Source of the DNA: Marinobacter sp. es.048
GTDB lineage: Bacteria; Pseudomonadota; Gammaproteobacteria; Pseudomonadales; Oleiphilaceae
NCBI RefSeq assembly: GCF_900188435.1
Contig: NZ_FYFA01000001.1
Span: 1,674,001-1,738,000 of the forward strand
Direction: 5' to 3'
Length of the DNA stretch: 64,000 nucleotides
The position numbers and the translations under genes are program-made. Positions 24,706 to 32,640 of this stretch are shown here, piece by piece. Position 1 is the first letter of the stretch; each line of letters starts with the position of its first letter. Under the pieces are notes generated by a model. That model did no database searches. It saw nothing but the letters and a program-made list of their open reading frames with translations, and had not been told where the DNA came from.

Positions 24706-25485
24706 ATGGCTCTGGTAAGTGTTGAGAAGAAAAACCACATTTTGCTGATCGGGCTGAACCGCCCTGAAAAAATGAACGCGATGAACCGCGAGATGTATCA
24801 TCAGATCGCGGCGGCCTATTACCAGCTGGAAAACGACCCGGAACTGCGGGTCGGCCTGATGTATGCGGAGGGCGACCACTTCACCAGCGGCCTGCAACTG
24901 GACGACTGGGCGGGCGTGTTTGCCAATGGCAAAGGTATTGAGCCGAACGAGGGCGAGCTGGATCCGTTCCACATTACCGGTCAGGCGCTTAGCAAACCTG
25001 TGGTCTTTGCCGCGCAGGGCATCTGTTTTACCTGCGGCGTGGAAATGATGCTCAACACCGACGTGCGAGTCGCGGCCAAAGGTGCGCGCTTCGCACAACT
25101 GGAAGTAAAACGCGGCATCTTTGCCTGCGGTGGCGCCACCATCCGCCTCCAGCGTGAAATTGGCTGGGGCAATGCCCAGCGATACCTGCTGACTGGTGAT
25201 GAGTGGACCGCCGATCAGGCGTATCAATGGGGGTTGATACAGGAACTTGTGGAGCTTGGCGAGCAGTTTAACGTTGCTCTGGAAATCGCCGAAAAAATTG
25301 CCAAGGCAGCACCGCTGGGTGTGCAAGGCAGTCTGAAATCCTCGAAGATCGCTGTCACCGAGGGACAAGAGGCTGCGAAGGAGCGTTTGTTCCCGGACCT
25401 GCAGCCGGTGATGGCCAGTGAAGATGTCAAAGAGGGAATCCAGTCTTTCCTGGAACGGCGAGAGGCGGTCTTTCAAGGTAAGTGA
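24706..25485 (+). CDS. Enoyl-CoA hydratase/isomerase family protein
   Basis: This 259-residue crotonase-fold enzyme is likely active on acyl-CoA intermediates. Oxyanion-hole regions are HFTSGLQLDDW and FTCGVEMML. Both glutamates used by classical hydratases have counterparts (GVEM and QLEVKRG). ATG 24706 has AGGTGA upstream; the frame stays open 15 codons further without support. It follows the acyl-CoA dehydrogenase after a 178-base gap that is mostly copy A of the palindromic element. The exact reaction cannot be told from family membership. Confidence 0.87.
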   Translation: MALVSVEKKNHILLIGLNRPEKMNAMNREMYHQIAAAYYQLENDPELRVGLMYAEGDHFTSGLQLDDWAGVFANGKGIEPNEGELDPFHITGQALSKPVVFAAQGICFTCGVEMMLNTDVRVAAKGARFAQLEVKRGIFACGGATIRLQREIGWGNAQRYLLTGDEWTADQAYQWGLIQELVELGEQFNVALEIAEKIAKAAPLGVQGSLKSSKIAVTEGQEAAKERLFPDLQPVMASEDVKEGIQSFLERREAVFQGK

Positions 25486-25556
25486 CGACTCAACCTAGTC
25501 AGCAATCACTGGTTTCAGTGTTTAAAAGAAATCTGACTATATCGTCAGAACTCGGG

Positions 25557-25666
25557 GCAGCCGACCGGGGTCTTCCTTCCGGGAGTGTGAGCAGCAGGGA
25601 TGCTGCGATCAAGCCCCCATGGATGGGTTCACGGCGTCTCCCGGAAGGAAGACCCCGGTTGGCTGC
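25557..25666. repeat. Cloverleaf palindromic element, copy B
   Basis: Arms of 28 bases at 25557-25584 and 25639-25666 match at 27 of 28 positions, and the exception is a G-T wobble. The 54-base interior, the same length as copy A, holds the hairpins GCAGCA-GGGA-TGCTGC and CCCAT-GG-ATGGG. Read on the minus strand it aligns position by position with copy A, including CATCC-loop hairpins, although the stem bases differ. It sits between convergent crotonase and alkB and could act as a two-way terminator. Confidence 0.8.
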
Positions 25667-25698
25667 ATGCGCCACAACGTCAAGGCTGGGGCAAGAAT

Positions 25699-26967
25699 TC
25701 AGGCGGCTTCGGAATTCTCGGATTCCCGACGAGCCTTCGCTTCGACCCCTACCTCCGCAGCATAATCCGCATACTTGGCCATCAGCTCCTCCTTCCGATC
25801 CGGATCCCAGTTGATTTTGCTCAGATCCCCTTCGTAGTGATCAATCACCCGCTTGTCCATGGTTTCGTACCACCACTGTGGCAGGTAGGCTGGCAGCAGC
25901 ATTGAGGCATAACCGCCGGGTAACTGTGGTGCCTTCTCGAAATGCCTCAGAGCCTGGTAGCTGCGCTGAGGATGCGCATGATGATCGGAATGTCGTTGCA
26001 GCTGATACAGGAACAGATTGGTCACAATGTGGTTGCTGTTCCAGCTGTGCTCTGGTTGCGTGCGCACATACTTGCCATGCTTGTCCTTCTGACGCAGCAG
26101 ACCATAGTGCTCAATGTAGTTCACACTCTCCAGCAAGCTGGCACCGTAAACCGCCTGGGCCGCCAGGAACGGAACCGCTCTTGGGCCGCAAACCAGCGTT
26201 GTCGCGCCAAAGAACCCGGCGCTCATAGCCCATCCCTGCAGCAGCTCGTTGTCCAGGCTCCAGAAGGTCTTGCCCTTGCGGGCAAGCCTCGCCTTCTCGA
26301 TTTTGATGGATGATTTGATGCCACCGAGCACTGTGCGCGGCAGGAACTTCCAGAAACTCTCACCCATACGGCTGCTGGCGGGATCCTCCGGCGTGGCTAC
26401 TCGCTTGTGATGACCAAAATTGTGCTCAACAACGAAGTGGGTGTAGCCGGTGGGCGCCAGGGCTGCCATTGCCAGCAACTTGTTCATTTTGTTGGATTTG
26501 TGGCCTAGCTCATGGGCGGTATTGATCCCGACGCCATTGATGGCGCCAACCGTCAGCGTGAGCCCTATCTTGTCATCCAGGGGCGTGCTTTTGCGGCTGG
26601 CAAGCCAGGCACCCATGAAGGTCATGGCGTACTGGGTCGGAATAAACGCTTTCACAATCCGGTCGTAGTACTTGTCCTGCTCCAGTGTCTTCACCGCCGA
26701 TTCCGGTGGATTGCTCTTATCCTCGCCGATGGCCCGATCCAGGGCAGGGATGATGCCGTGTACCAGCGCCGGGCCAGTCCATGCCAGGGCTTTCAGTTTT
26801 TTTGGAGCCAGGGCATAACCGGTCAGTGCGGCCAGTCCGATTCCTGGCAGTGCGGGACCGAGTAGCCACATGTAGCGCTTCGGGTCTTTCCAGTTGCTAG
26901 GGGCGTCTTGTTCAGCAGGCGCTGAGATTTTGTGTGATTGCAGGTTATCTGGGGTTTTGGCGTTCAT
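25699..26967 (-). CDS. alkB: Alkane 1-monooxygenase (AlkB)
   Basis: This integral-membrane di-iron hydroxylase inserts oxygen into the terminal carbon of alkanes, using electrons from rubredoxin. It has 422 residues. All histidine boxes are present: HELGHK (152-157), EHNFGHH (181-187) and LQRHSDHH (323-330), plus the AlkB-specific NYIEHYGL (283-290). Several hydrophobic helices surround them. No rubredoxin or rubredoxin reductase gene is adjacent, so electron partners must be elsewhere. GGGAG precedes the ATG. A promoter-like pair lies upstream at 26999-27026. It forms a hydrocarbon segment with the acyl-CoA dehydrogenase and crotonase. Confidence 0.95.
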   Translation of the reverse strand: MNAKTPDNLQSHKISAPAEQDAPSNWKDPKRYMWLLGPALPGIGLAALTGYALAPKKLKALAWTGPALVHGIIPALDRAIGEDKSNPPESAVKTLEQDKYYDRIVKAFIPTQYAMTFMGAWLASRKSTPLDDKIGLTLTVGAINGVGINTAHELGHKSNKMNKLLAMAALAPTGYTHFVVEHNFGHHKRVATPEDPASSRMGESFWKFLPRTVLGGIKSSIKIEKARLARKGKTFWSLDNELLQGWAMSAGFFGATTLVCGPRAVPFLAAQAVYGASLLESVNYIEHYGLLRQKDKHGKYVRTQPEHSWNSNHIVTNLFLYQLQRHSDHHAHPQRSYQALRHFEKAPQLPGGYASMLLPAYLPQWWYETMDKRVIDHYEGDLSKINWDPDRKEELMAKYADYAAEVGVEAKARRESENSEAA

Positions 26968-26998
26968 TGTTTTCTCCCTTGCAGTGCGCGTACCTGCA

Positions 26999-27026
26999 AT
27001 TTATGTCGGACAATCGAACAATGCAA
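26999..27026 (-). promoter_or_regulatory. Candidate sigma-70 promoter of alkB
   Basis: On the minus strand TTGCAT (27021-27026), a 16-base spacer and ATAAAT (26999-27004) would start transcription about 25 bases before the alkB ATG. The match is good but unproven. Confidence 0.4.
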
Positions 27027-27150
27027 CGGTCGTCGAAGGACCCATGGAACCTTGGCTCAAAATGACAAACACCATTTCTTTGGCAGAAAGCAGGTTTCTG
27101 GGCCAGACTCACTTAGACAAGAAGAGCCTGATCACAAGGAAGAATCAGCC

Positions 27151-27402
27151 ATGACTAACCCTTCGTCTGCCACTGCTTCATACTCTGTTCAGGGGATGCT
27201 TCGTGAGTACCTGTCTTCCGGCAGGTTGACCGAAGTGGTGTACCGCGACAGCGCCGGCCAGATCTGCCTGGTTCATGATGTCATTCGCGAGCTCTTCAGC
27301 CGGGCCGGCCAGGACTTTCTGCTACTTGGGCGGGGGACGATGCTTCCGTTCGATCACGTGATTACCATTGACGGCCAGCTGCTCTCGGACAGAGCCGGTT
27401 AA
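27151..27402 (+). CDS. Small hypothetical protein, 83 residues
   Basis: ATG 27151 opens an 83-residue frame with AAGGA upstream. It is divergent from alkB and 90 bases before a small lipoprotein. The protein is mixed beta/alpha: LTEVVYRDSAGQICLVHDVI then DFLLLGRGTMLPFDHVITIDGQ. The strand pattern faintly recalls Rof/Sm-like small beta-barrel proteins, but no motif proves it. No signal peptide or membrane helix is seen. Confidence 0.6.
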   Translation: MTNPSSATASYSVQGMLREYLSSGRLTEVVYRDSAGQICLVHDVIRELFSRAGQDFLLLGRGTMLPFDHVITIDGQLLSDRAG

Positions 27403-27492
27403 CGAAAGGGTAATCGCCCGGTAATTGCCCTGGGTCCGTGCTCGCCGTACTCTGTGCCCCGTTGTAAATACTTGCCAACAGAGGGATATGTT

Positions 27493-27786
27493 ATGAACAA
27501 GCTCACATTGAGTGCGCTTTTGATGGTTTTCACATTCGGCCTTGCCGCCTGCAGTTCAGAAGACAACGAAGGAGTGGATGTCGAGCAGGCTGCTGATAAC
27601 GCCGGAGAGATGATGGAAGACGCGGCTGATTCCACCGAGGAAACCCTGGAAGAAGCCACCGGCCAGGATGAAAGTGCCATGGGCGAGTTACAGGAAGGGG
27701 CAGAAGAGGCCGGTGAAGCAATGGGCGACGCTGCCGAAGAAGCCGGCGATTCAATCGAAGAAGGCTACGAAGAAGCCACCCAGTAG
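27493..27786 (+). CDS. Small acidic lipoprotein
   Basis: This is a 97-residue protein with a lipoprotein signal: MNKLTLSALLMVFTFGLAAC, a lipobox ending at Cys20. The mature part is almost entirely Glu, Asp, Ala, Gly and Ser in repeated stretches such as EEATGQDES and EEAGEAMGDAAEEAGD, with an estimated strongly negative charge. This composition suits a flexible or helical envelope protein in a salt-adapted organism. GAGGG lies about seven bases before the ATG. The function is unknown. Confidence 0.8.
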   Translation: MNKLTLSALLMVFTFGLAACSSEDNEGVDVEQAADNAGEMMEDAADSTEETLEEATGQDESAMGELQEGAEEAGEAMGDAAEEAGDSIEEGYEEATQ

Positions 27787-27799
27787 GCGCCTTGTACTG

Positions 27800-28759
27800 T
27801 TAACGGGTAGGGGAGACCTCTACCCTTAAACTGAACTCCCTTATTTCCGGAAAAACACTCATGACTTTTGCCCTGACTTCCTCAATGACGCCCGAACCTT
27901 CCTGAATAGTTAGATGTCCTGGCAAGTCAACAACACATTCCACCAAGTATTTTTTTCCCATACGACGGCTCCTGAGTGAATGCACATTGTCCAGCATTGG
28001 GTGCTGCTCCATCAGAGTAAGCAGTCGGGAGCGCTTGTCGGGTGCTATGGCTGTGTCGACAAGCTCTTTGATGTTATCAAGTGCCATCCCCAGCCCTATT
28101 TTTCCGATTGCGGCCGCCACGGCGATGGCTGCAACGAAATCCAGCCATTCCAGGCCTGCCGAGGCTCCGACAATGGCAATCAGGACGATGGCTGAAGAAA
28201 TGGCATCGGTCCGGCTGTGCCATGCATTGGAGACAATAAGCTCTGACCGGATTTGTTCACCCACCCGTTTGGTATACCGGAACAGCCACTCTTTGGAGGC
28301 GATCGACAGGATGGCAATGGTCACAGCCAGCCAACCGGTTTCGATTGCTGACGAACCTTCCAGCCAGGCCCGGATGTTGTCCAGGGCTAGTCTGAGGGAA
28401 ACGGCTACCAGCAGACACCCCATCATGACAGTGCCGAGGGTCTCGAACCGTTCGTGGCCATAGGGATGGTCATTGTCGGGCGGTTGCCGTGAGTACCGCA
28501 TCATGATGATGACCATGATGTCGGTGACCGCGTCGGAGAATGAGTGAACTCCATCGGCCACCAGAGCGTGGCTTCCCGATACACTGCCGGCGACAATTTT
28601 TGCTGCCCCCAGTAATACATCAACGGCCATCCCCAACAGCGTTACCTGAACTGCCTCCCGGGGTGTCGAACCAACTACATCCGTCGGCGTGCAATCCCTG
28701 AGAGCATCCGGCTCGCGAAGTGAGTGGGCATGTGTTTTGGCTTCAAAAACCTGTTGCAT
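27800..28759 (-). CDS. Cation diffusion facilitator family transporter
   Basis: This inner-membrane divalent-metal/proton antiporter has about 319 residues and six predicted helices. Metal-site motifs are HALVADGVHSFSDAVTD and, in helix 5, NAWHSRTDAISS, followed by a cytoplasmic C-terminal domain of about 85 residues. The metal may be Zn, Fe or Mn and cannot be decided. ATG 28759 is preferred. The frame is open 34 codons further up to 28861 without a clear ribosome site, and no strong one exists at 28759 either, so the start is uncertain. It is divergent from the PhoX-like gene. Confidence 0.87.
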   Translation of the reverse strand: MQQVFEAKTHAHSLREPDALRDCTPTDVVGSTPREAVQVTLLGMAVDVLLGAAKIVAGSVSGSHALVADGVHSFSDAVTDIMVIIMMRYSRQPPDNDHPYGHERFETLGTVMMGCLLVAVSLRLALDNIRAWLEGSSAIETGWLAVTIAILSIASKEWLFRYTKRVGEQIRSELIVSNAWHSRTDAISSAIVLIAIVGASAGLEWLDFVAAIAVAAAIGKIGLGMALDNIKELVDTAIAPDKRSRLLTLMEQHPMLDNVHSLRSRRMGKKYLVECVVDLPGHLTIQEGSGVIEEVRAKVMSVFPEIREFSLRVEVSPTR

Positions 28760-28916
28760 GGATGGAAGTATACCCTGAGATAAGCCTTTGACAGGCGTCA
28801 CTATATCCGGACGGGTATTACAGTTTGATTGCTTGTTGGCCCACCCCGAGGTTGTCTCCAAAACGTCACAGGTTGGTAACGGCTCGTAAACCTAAGTGAA
28901 ACACAAACCGTCCACT

Positions 28917-28931
28917 CTCTGAGTCTCAGAG
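28917..28931. promoter_or_regulatory. 15-bp palindrome upstream of the PhoX-like gene
   Basis: CTCTGAG-T-CTCAGAG is a perfect inverted repeat in the divergent gap between the CDF transporter and the PhoX-like gene, 37 bases before the latter's start. Position and symmetry fit an operator. No known box (for example a Pho box) matches it. Confidence 0.35.
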
Positions 28932-28968
28932 CAATAACACCTGATTGAGACCAAGTAGGGTAACGACT

Positions 28969-30705
28969 ATGTATCAGAAAAATGGAAAATCTCTTTTTAA
29001 GCTCTCCGCGTTGGCGCTGGCAGTTGCCGGTACTGCGTTCGTGGCCGGCTGCTCGGATGATGACGATAACTCGTCCGCGGAGACGAGCACCTATGATTCG
29101 GACAATCAGCAGCTGACCCGCCTGGCCACCGTACCGCTTGGTGCCGAGGTCACCGGTCTGTTCCTTTCTGAGGAAGGGGACCTGTTCTTCAACGTGCAGC
29201 ATCCGTCTGACAGCAACACTGTGGCAGATGCGGATGGCAAGATTTTCTCTGCCGCTGCCGTCGGCGTGGTGCGCAACGCCGACTTTTCCGCTGAGGACAT
29301 GGGTTTTAACGAGCTTTCCATGCCCGCGAGTGAGGAGGAAAAGGAACTGGTTCGCACAGCTATTGGTTCCTACGATGTACTCGCCCAGAATGGCGATGCA
29401 TGGGCTGGTGCACCGACGGGGGGCATGGGTGCGATCAACACCATGGATGGCACAGAAACTATCAAGGTATCCAATGATCCGGATTTCAACGCCTTTATAA
29501 GCACGGATGCTGGCGAGGGCTACCTGTTCACCAATTGGGAGGATCGCCCGGGCGGTATGAGCCGTATGAAAATCCGTAAGGATGACAACGGCAACTGGAA
29601 CGTCGTCGACAACGACGTAATGATGATTGATTTTGGTCCCGTCTCCGGAACCTGGGTGAACTGTTTCGGTACGCTTTCTCCATGGGGTACACCGCTTACC
29701 TCTGAAGAACTCTACTTTGACGATACGTCCGACTGGAACAATGGCAGCTATCAGTACATCAGCGGCATCGAACGTCTGCAGGAGTACTTGGGTGGCACTT
29801 ACCCTAATCCCTATGATTACGGTTACATTGTTGAGATTACCGAGCCGACGGCTGCGCAACCCGTACCGGTGAAAATGCGGGCTCTGGGGCGTTTCTCCCA
29901 TGAAAACGCCGTTGTCATGCCCGATGAGAAAACGGTCTACCTGAGCGATGACGGCACAGGTACCGTCTTTTTTAAGTTCGTGGCGGACACTGCTGGCGAC
30001 TTGTCCAGTGGCACACTCTTTGCCGCCAAAGCGACGCAGGATGACTCAAACGATCCGGCTGTCGCTGGCTTTGACCTTGAGTGGATCGAGTTGGCTTCGG
30101 GCGACAATGCCACAATTGAGGGGTGGGTGAGCGATTACGACGGTATTGACCAGACCGACTTCGTAGATGGCAGCACCAACTATATCTCCGATGACGAGAT
30201 CAACGACTGGGCAGAAGGGAAACTGAACCAGGATCTCGATGGCGACGGAACGGTCGAGAGCGCAGCGGATGACCGGGTTGCATTTCTCGAGTCCCGCAAG
30301 GCGGCTGCAGCACTGGGCGCCACGGCCGAGTTCCGCAAGATGGAAGGCGTAAACATCAACCTGGAAGGGGCCAAGGACGGATCTGTTCCTTATGCCTATA
30401 TGGCCATGGCAAACTTCAACAAAACCATGGGCGATGATGTAGGCGACATCCAGTTGGATGACACCAATGGTGATTGCGGTGTGGTCTACCAGATGCCGCT
30501 GTCTTCTACTTTCGACATCACCCGAATGGTACCGGCCATCGTGGGCGGCCCCTACGACGAAAGCGCAACCGCCAACAACTGCAGCGCTGACAACATTTCC
30601 GAGCCGGATAACCTGCTTGTTCTTCGGGACGGTCGGGTACTGATTGGCGAGGATACCGGTGAGCATGAGAACAACATGCTTTGGCTGTTTGATCCGGAAG
30701 CCTGA
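28969..30705 (+). CDS. PhoX-family (DUF839) lipoprotein, putative alkaline phosphatase
   Basis: This 578-residue protein resembles the PhoX/DUF839 group of beta-propeller phosphatases: NWEDRPGGMSRMKI, GRFSHENAVVMPDEKTVYLSDDG and the end segment EPDNLLVLRDGRVLIGEDTGEHENNMLW are typical. Known PhoX enzymes bind Ca2+ and Fe3+ and are exported by Tat. Here the signal has no twin arginine but a lipobox (FVAGC), so it should be a Sec-exported lipoprotein. A DLDGDGTVES stretch looks like a calcium-binding loop. It is followed by a terminator and a two-haem lipoprotein gene. Phosphatase activity is inferred. Confidence 0.8.
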   Translation: MYQKNGKSLFKLSALALAVAGTAFVAGCSDDDDNSSAETSTYDSDNQQLTRLATVPLGAEVTGLFLSEEGDLFFNVQHPSDSNTVADADGKIFSAAAVGVVRNADFSAEDMGFNELSMPASEEEKELVRTAIGSYDVLAQNGDAWAGAPTGGMGAINTMDGTETIKVSNDPDFNAFISTDAGEGYLFTNWEDRPGGMSRMKIRKDDNGNWNVVDNDVMMIDFGPVSGTWVNCFGTLSPWGTPLTSEELYFDDTSDWNNGSYQYISGIERLQEYLGGTYPNPYDYGYIVEITEPTAAQPVPVKMRALGRFSHENAVVMPDEKTVYLSDDGTGTVFFKFVADTAGDLSSGTLFAAKATQDDSNDPAVAGFDLEWIELASGDNATIEGWVSDYDGIDQTDFVDGSTNYISDDEINDWAEGKLNQDLDGDGTVESAADDRVAFLESRKAAAALGATAEFRKMEGVNINLEGAKDGSVPYAYMAMANFNKTMGDDVGDIQLDDTNGDCGVVYQMPLSSTFDITRMVPAIVGGPYDESATANNCSADNISEPDNLLVLRDGRVLIGEDTGEHENNMLWLFDPEA

Positions 30706-30731
30706 TCAGCTGCTGTTTGTTGGGGAAATCA

Positions 30732-30758
30732 GGGGAGGCCGTTTGGCCTCCCCCTTTT
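30732..30758 (+). terminator. Rho-independent terminator after the PhoX-like gene
   Basis: GGGGAGGCC, loop GTTT, GGCCTCCCC form a perfect nine-base stem followed by CTTTT. It lies 27 bases after the PhoX-like stop and just before the next gene, so that gene is probably partly or wholly insulated. Confidence 0.8.
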
Positions 30759-30780
30759 GCGTCTGGAGATGGGGCAAATC

Positions 30781-32415
30781 ATGAAGCGCGTTTTTTACTC
30801 AATTCTAGTCGGACATGCCGTCCTGTTGGCCGGCTGTGGCGACGATGACATGCCGGCTGTCGTGGTCCCTGATGACTATGAGTCGACTACCGATGAGCCG
30901 GCACGCCCGGCAATTGCAGCGGATACCCTCTATAACCGGGAAGCCGTGATTCCGCCACAGTGCTATACCAAAACCGAGGGCGTTAACAATCCCTGCTACA
31001 CCTGCCATCAAACCTATTCGGATACGAAGCGGCCCAACAGCATGGCCGATGGGTTCCTCCAAGGGGATTACAATTTCTCGGACCTGGGTGTTCATAATCA
31101 TTGGTCCAACCTGTTCGTGGACCGTCGTGACGAGATTGCCGAAATCAGCAATGACGAAATTGAAGATTACGTCGAGGAAGATAACTACAGCGGTTTCATC
31201 GAACGCTTGCAGGAGGACGAGAACTGGTCTGGCCCGGTTCCAGCGATTGAAGACCTGGCAGAGGGGGCTGCCGCCTTCGACGACTATGGCTTGGCGAGAG
31301 ACGGCAGTGGATGGGTGGCCTTCAACTACAAACCTCTTCCCAGTACCTTCTGGCCAACCAATGGTTCTACCGACGATGTAATCATCCGGTTGCCCGAAGC
31401 TTTCCGCATGGCTTCTTGTGGTGATGATGCCAATGAGTTTTCCCGGGACGTGTATTTTACCAATCTCGCCCTGCTCGAAATGGCGATGAAGGACCTGTCC
31501 AACATATCCACGCCACCGATTGATGAAAACAGCGTGTGTGCAGACCTGAACAGTGACGGGGTTCTTTCCGAAGTCACAAGCATTGCAGCCAGGCCTAAGT
31601 ATGTTGGCGCAGCTTCCGGCCAGAAAGTCGAGCAGATGTCTTATCCGGAGGGCACCCAGTTTATTCATACCGTGCGTTACATCGGTTTCGACGGCGACGA
31701 CATTGTCCCTTCAAAACGAATGAAGGAAGTTCGGTACATGAAAAAGGTAAAACATTACTCGGTAGCGGAACTGGCTTCCCTGTACGGTAATGAGCGGCAG
31801 GAGAAAATCGATGGCAACCTGCCGGTTTATTCAGATCATGGCGATAAAGGTCTGAATAACGGAATGGGCTGGGAGGTCCTCGGTTTCATTGAAGACGGTG
31901 ACGGGGAACTGAGAAAACAGACTTACCAGGAGCAGATGTTTTGTATGGGATGCCACGGCACGATTGGCACCACCGTTGACCAGACCTTTGCGTTTCCAAG
32001 GAAGGTAACCGGCGCCGGTGGCTGGGGCTACATTGACCTGAAAGGTATGATTGATGCGCCAAACCGTGGTGAGAAAAAGGGCGAAATCTTGCAGTACCTT
32101 GAACGTGTAGGCGGTGGCAACGAGTTCCGCGAAAACCCGGAAATGAACGCCCGCTGGTTTAATGAGGATGGTTCGGTAAAAACGGCAGAGGTCGTGGCAG
32201 CGGATGTTTATACCCTGATCACCCCAAGCCGGGAGCGGGCACTCGCACTGAACAAAGCCTACAAAGTCATCGTCGATGAGCAGAGTTTTGTGTACGGTCG
32301 TGACGCCACGGTTGTACCCGCGAAAAACGTGTTCAGGGACGTTGATCCCGAAAAAGCGCCGCCGCTTGAGGCTGGTAGCAGGGTGAACCACTGGGATATC
32401 CGCCTGGACTGGTAA
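30781..32415 (+). CDS. Two-haem c-type cytochrome-like lipoprotein
   Basis: This 544-residue protein has a lipoprotein signal (LLAGC at residues 15-19) and two haem-c attachment motifs: CYTCH at residues 72-76 and CMGCH at 388-392. The wide spacing and absence of a standard class-I cytochrome fold suggest a large oxidoreductase or haem-binding envelope protein; no family name is recognised. ATG 30781 is chosen because it starts directly at the signal peptide; an in-frame ATG lies at 30772. It follows the PhoX-like lipoprotein gene and ends in a strong terminator. Anchoring in the outer membrane is possible but not shown. Confidence 0.72.
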   Translation: MKRVFYSILVGHAVLLAGCGDDDMPAVVVPDDYESTTDEPARPAIAADTLYNREAVIPPQCYTKTEGVNNPCYTCHQTYSDTKRPNSMADGFLQGDYNFSDLGVHNHWSNLFVDRRDEIAEISNDEIEDYVEEDNYSGFIERLQEDENWSGPVPAIEDLAEGAAAFDDYGLARDGSGWVAFNYKPLPSTFWPTNGSTDDVIIRLPEAFRMASCGDDANEFSRDVYFTNLALLEMAMKDLSNISTPPIDENSVCADLNSDGVLSEVTSIAARPKYVGAASGQKVEQMSYPEGTQFIHTVRYIGFDGDDIVPSKRMKEVRYMKKVKHYSVAELASLYGNERQEKIDGNLPVYSDHGDKGLNNGMGWEVLGFIEDGDGELRKQTYQEQMFCMGCHGTIGTTVDQTFAFPRKVTGAGGWGYIDLKGMIDAPNRGEKKGEILQYLERVGGGNEFRENPEMNARWFNEDGSVKTAEVVAADVYTLITPSRERALALNKAYKVIVDEQSFVYGRDATVVPAKNVFRDVDPEKAPPLEAGSRVNHWDIRLDW

Positions 32416-32448
32416 TCAATACACCGTTTTCTGCTCAGGCTGAGAACA

Positions 32449-32499
32449 CCGCAAACCCGGCCCACTCGGTAACAGAGTGAGTCGGGTTTGCGGTTTTTT
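32449..32499 (+). terminator. Rho-independent terminator after the cytochrome-like gene
   Basis: CCGCAAACCCG (32449-32459) pairs with CGGGTTTGCGG (32483-32493), followed by six T. A smaller CACTC/GAGTG stem lies inside. It is a classic strong terminator. Confidence 0.88.
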
Positions 32500-32502
32500 G
32501 TT

Positions 32503-32528
32503 TCAGAAACTCTGTTCCCCGCCGATAT
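32503..32528 (+). promoter_or_regulatory. Candidate sigma-28 (FliA) promoter of the chemoreceptor
   Basis: GCCGATAT at 32521-32528 matches seven of eight bases of the flagellar sigma-28 -10 element GCCGATAA. TCAG at 32503 sits at nearly the right distance for the -35 element, although the -35 match is weak. Chemoreceptor genes are typical sigma-28 targets. Confidence 0.45.
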
Positions 32529-32541
32529 AGTTATTAAATAC

Positions 32542-32580
32542 ACTAAAGTATGAGTTATAAACTCATGTCAATTCTTTAGT
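32542..32580 (+). promoter_or_regulatory. Nested AT-rich inverted repeat in the chemoreceptor leader
   Basis: An outer pair, ACTAAAG/CTTTAGT, encloses an inner hairpin, ATGAGTT-ATA-AACTCAT. It lies between the candidate sigma-28 promoter and the chemoreceptor start. It may be a protein-binding site or a leader RNA structure. No known family is recognised. Confidence 0.4.
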
Positions 32581-32640
32581 CTCCACAATGGCCTTTAATA
32601 ACAAGATGCTTGCAGAAACAACAAAAAAGAAGAGGTTTCC

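Noticed and set aside
24346..25476. 376-codon open frame on the minus strand
   Set aside because: It lies antisense to the acyl-CoA dehydrogenase end and the crotonase, both with clear family motifs. Its protein has no domain pattern and runs through palindromic element A.
25482..25905. Open frames over the crotonase/alkB gap
   Set aside because: They are created by palindromic element B and antisense alkB sequence, with no motif.
28801..29901. 366-codon open frame on the minus strand
   Set aside because: It is antisense to the PhoX-like gene and the start of the CDF transporter. It has no recognisable motif or ribosome site and reflects codon bias.
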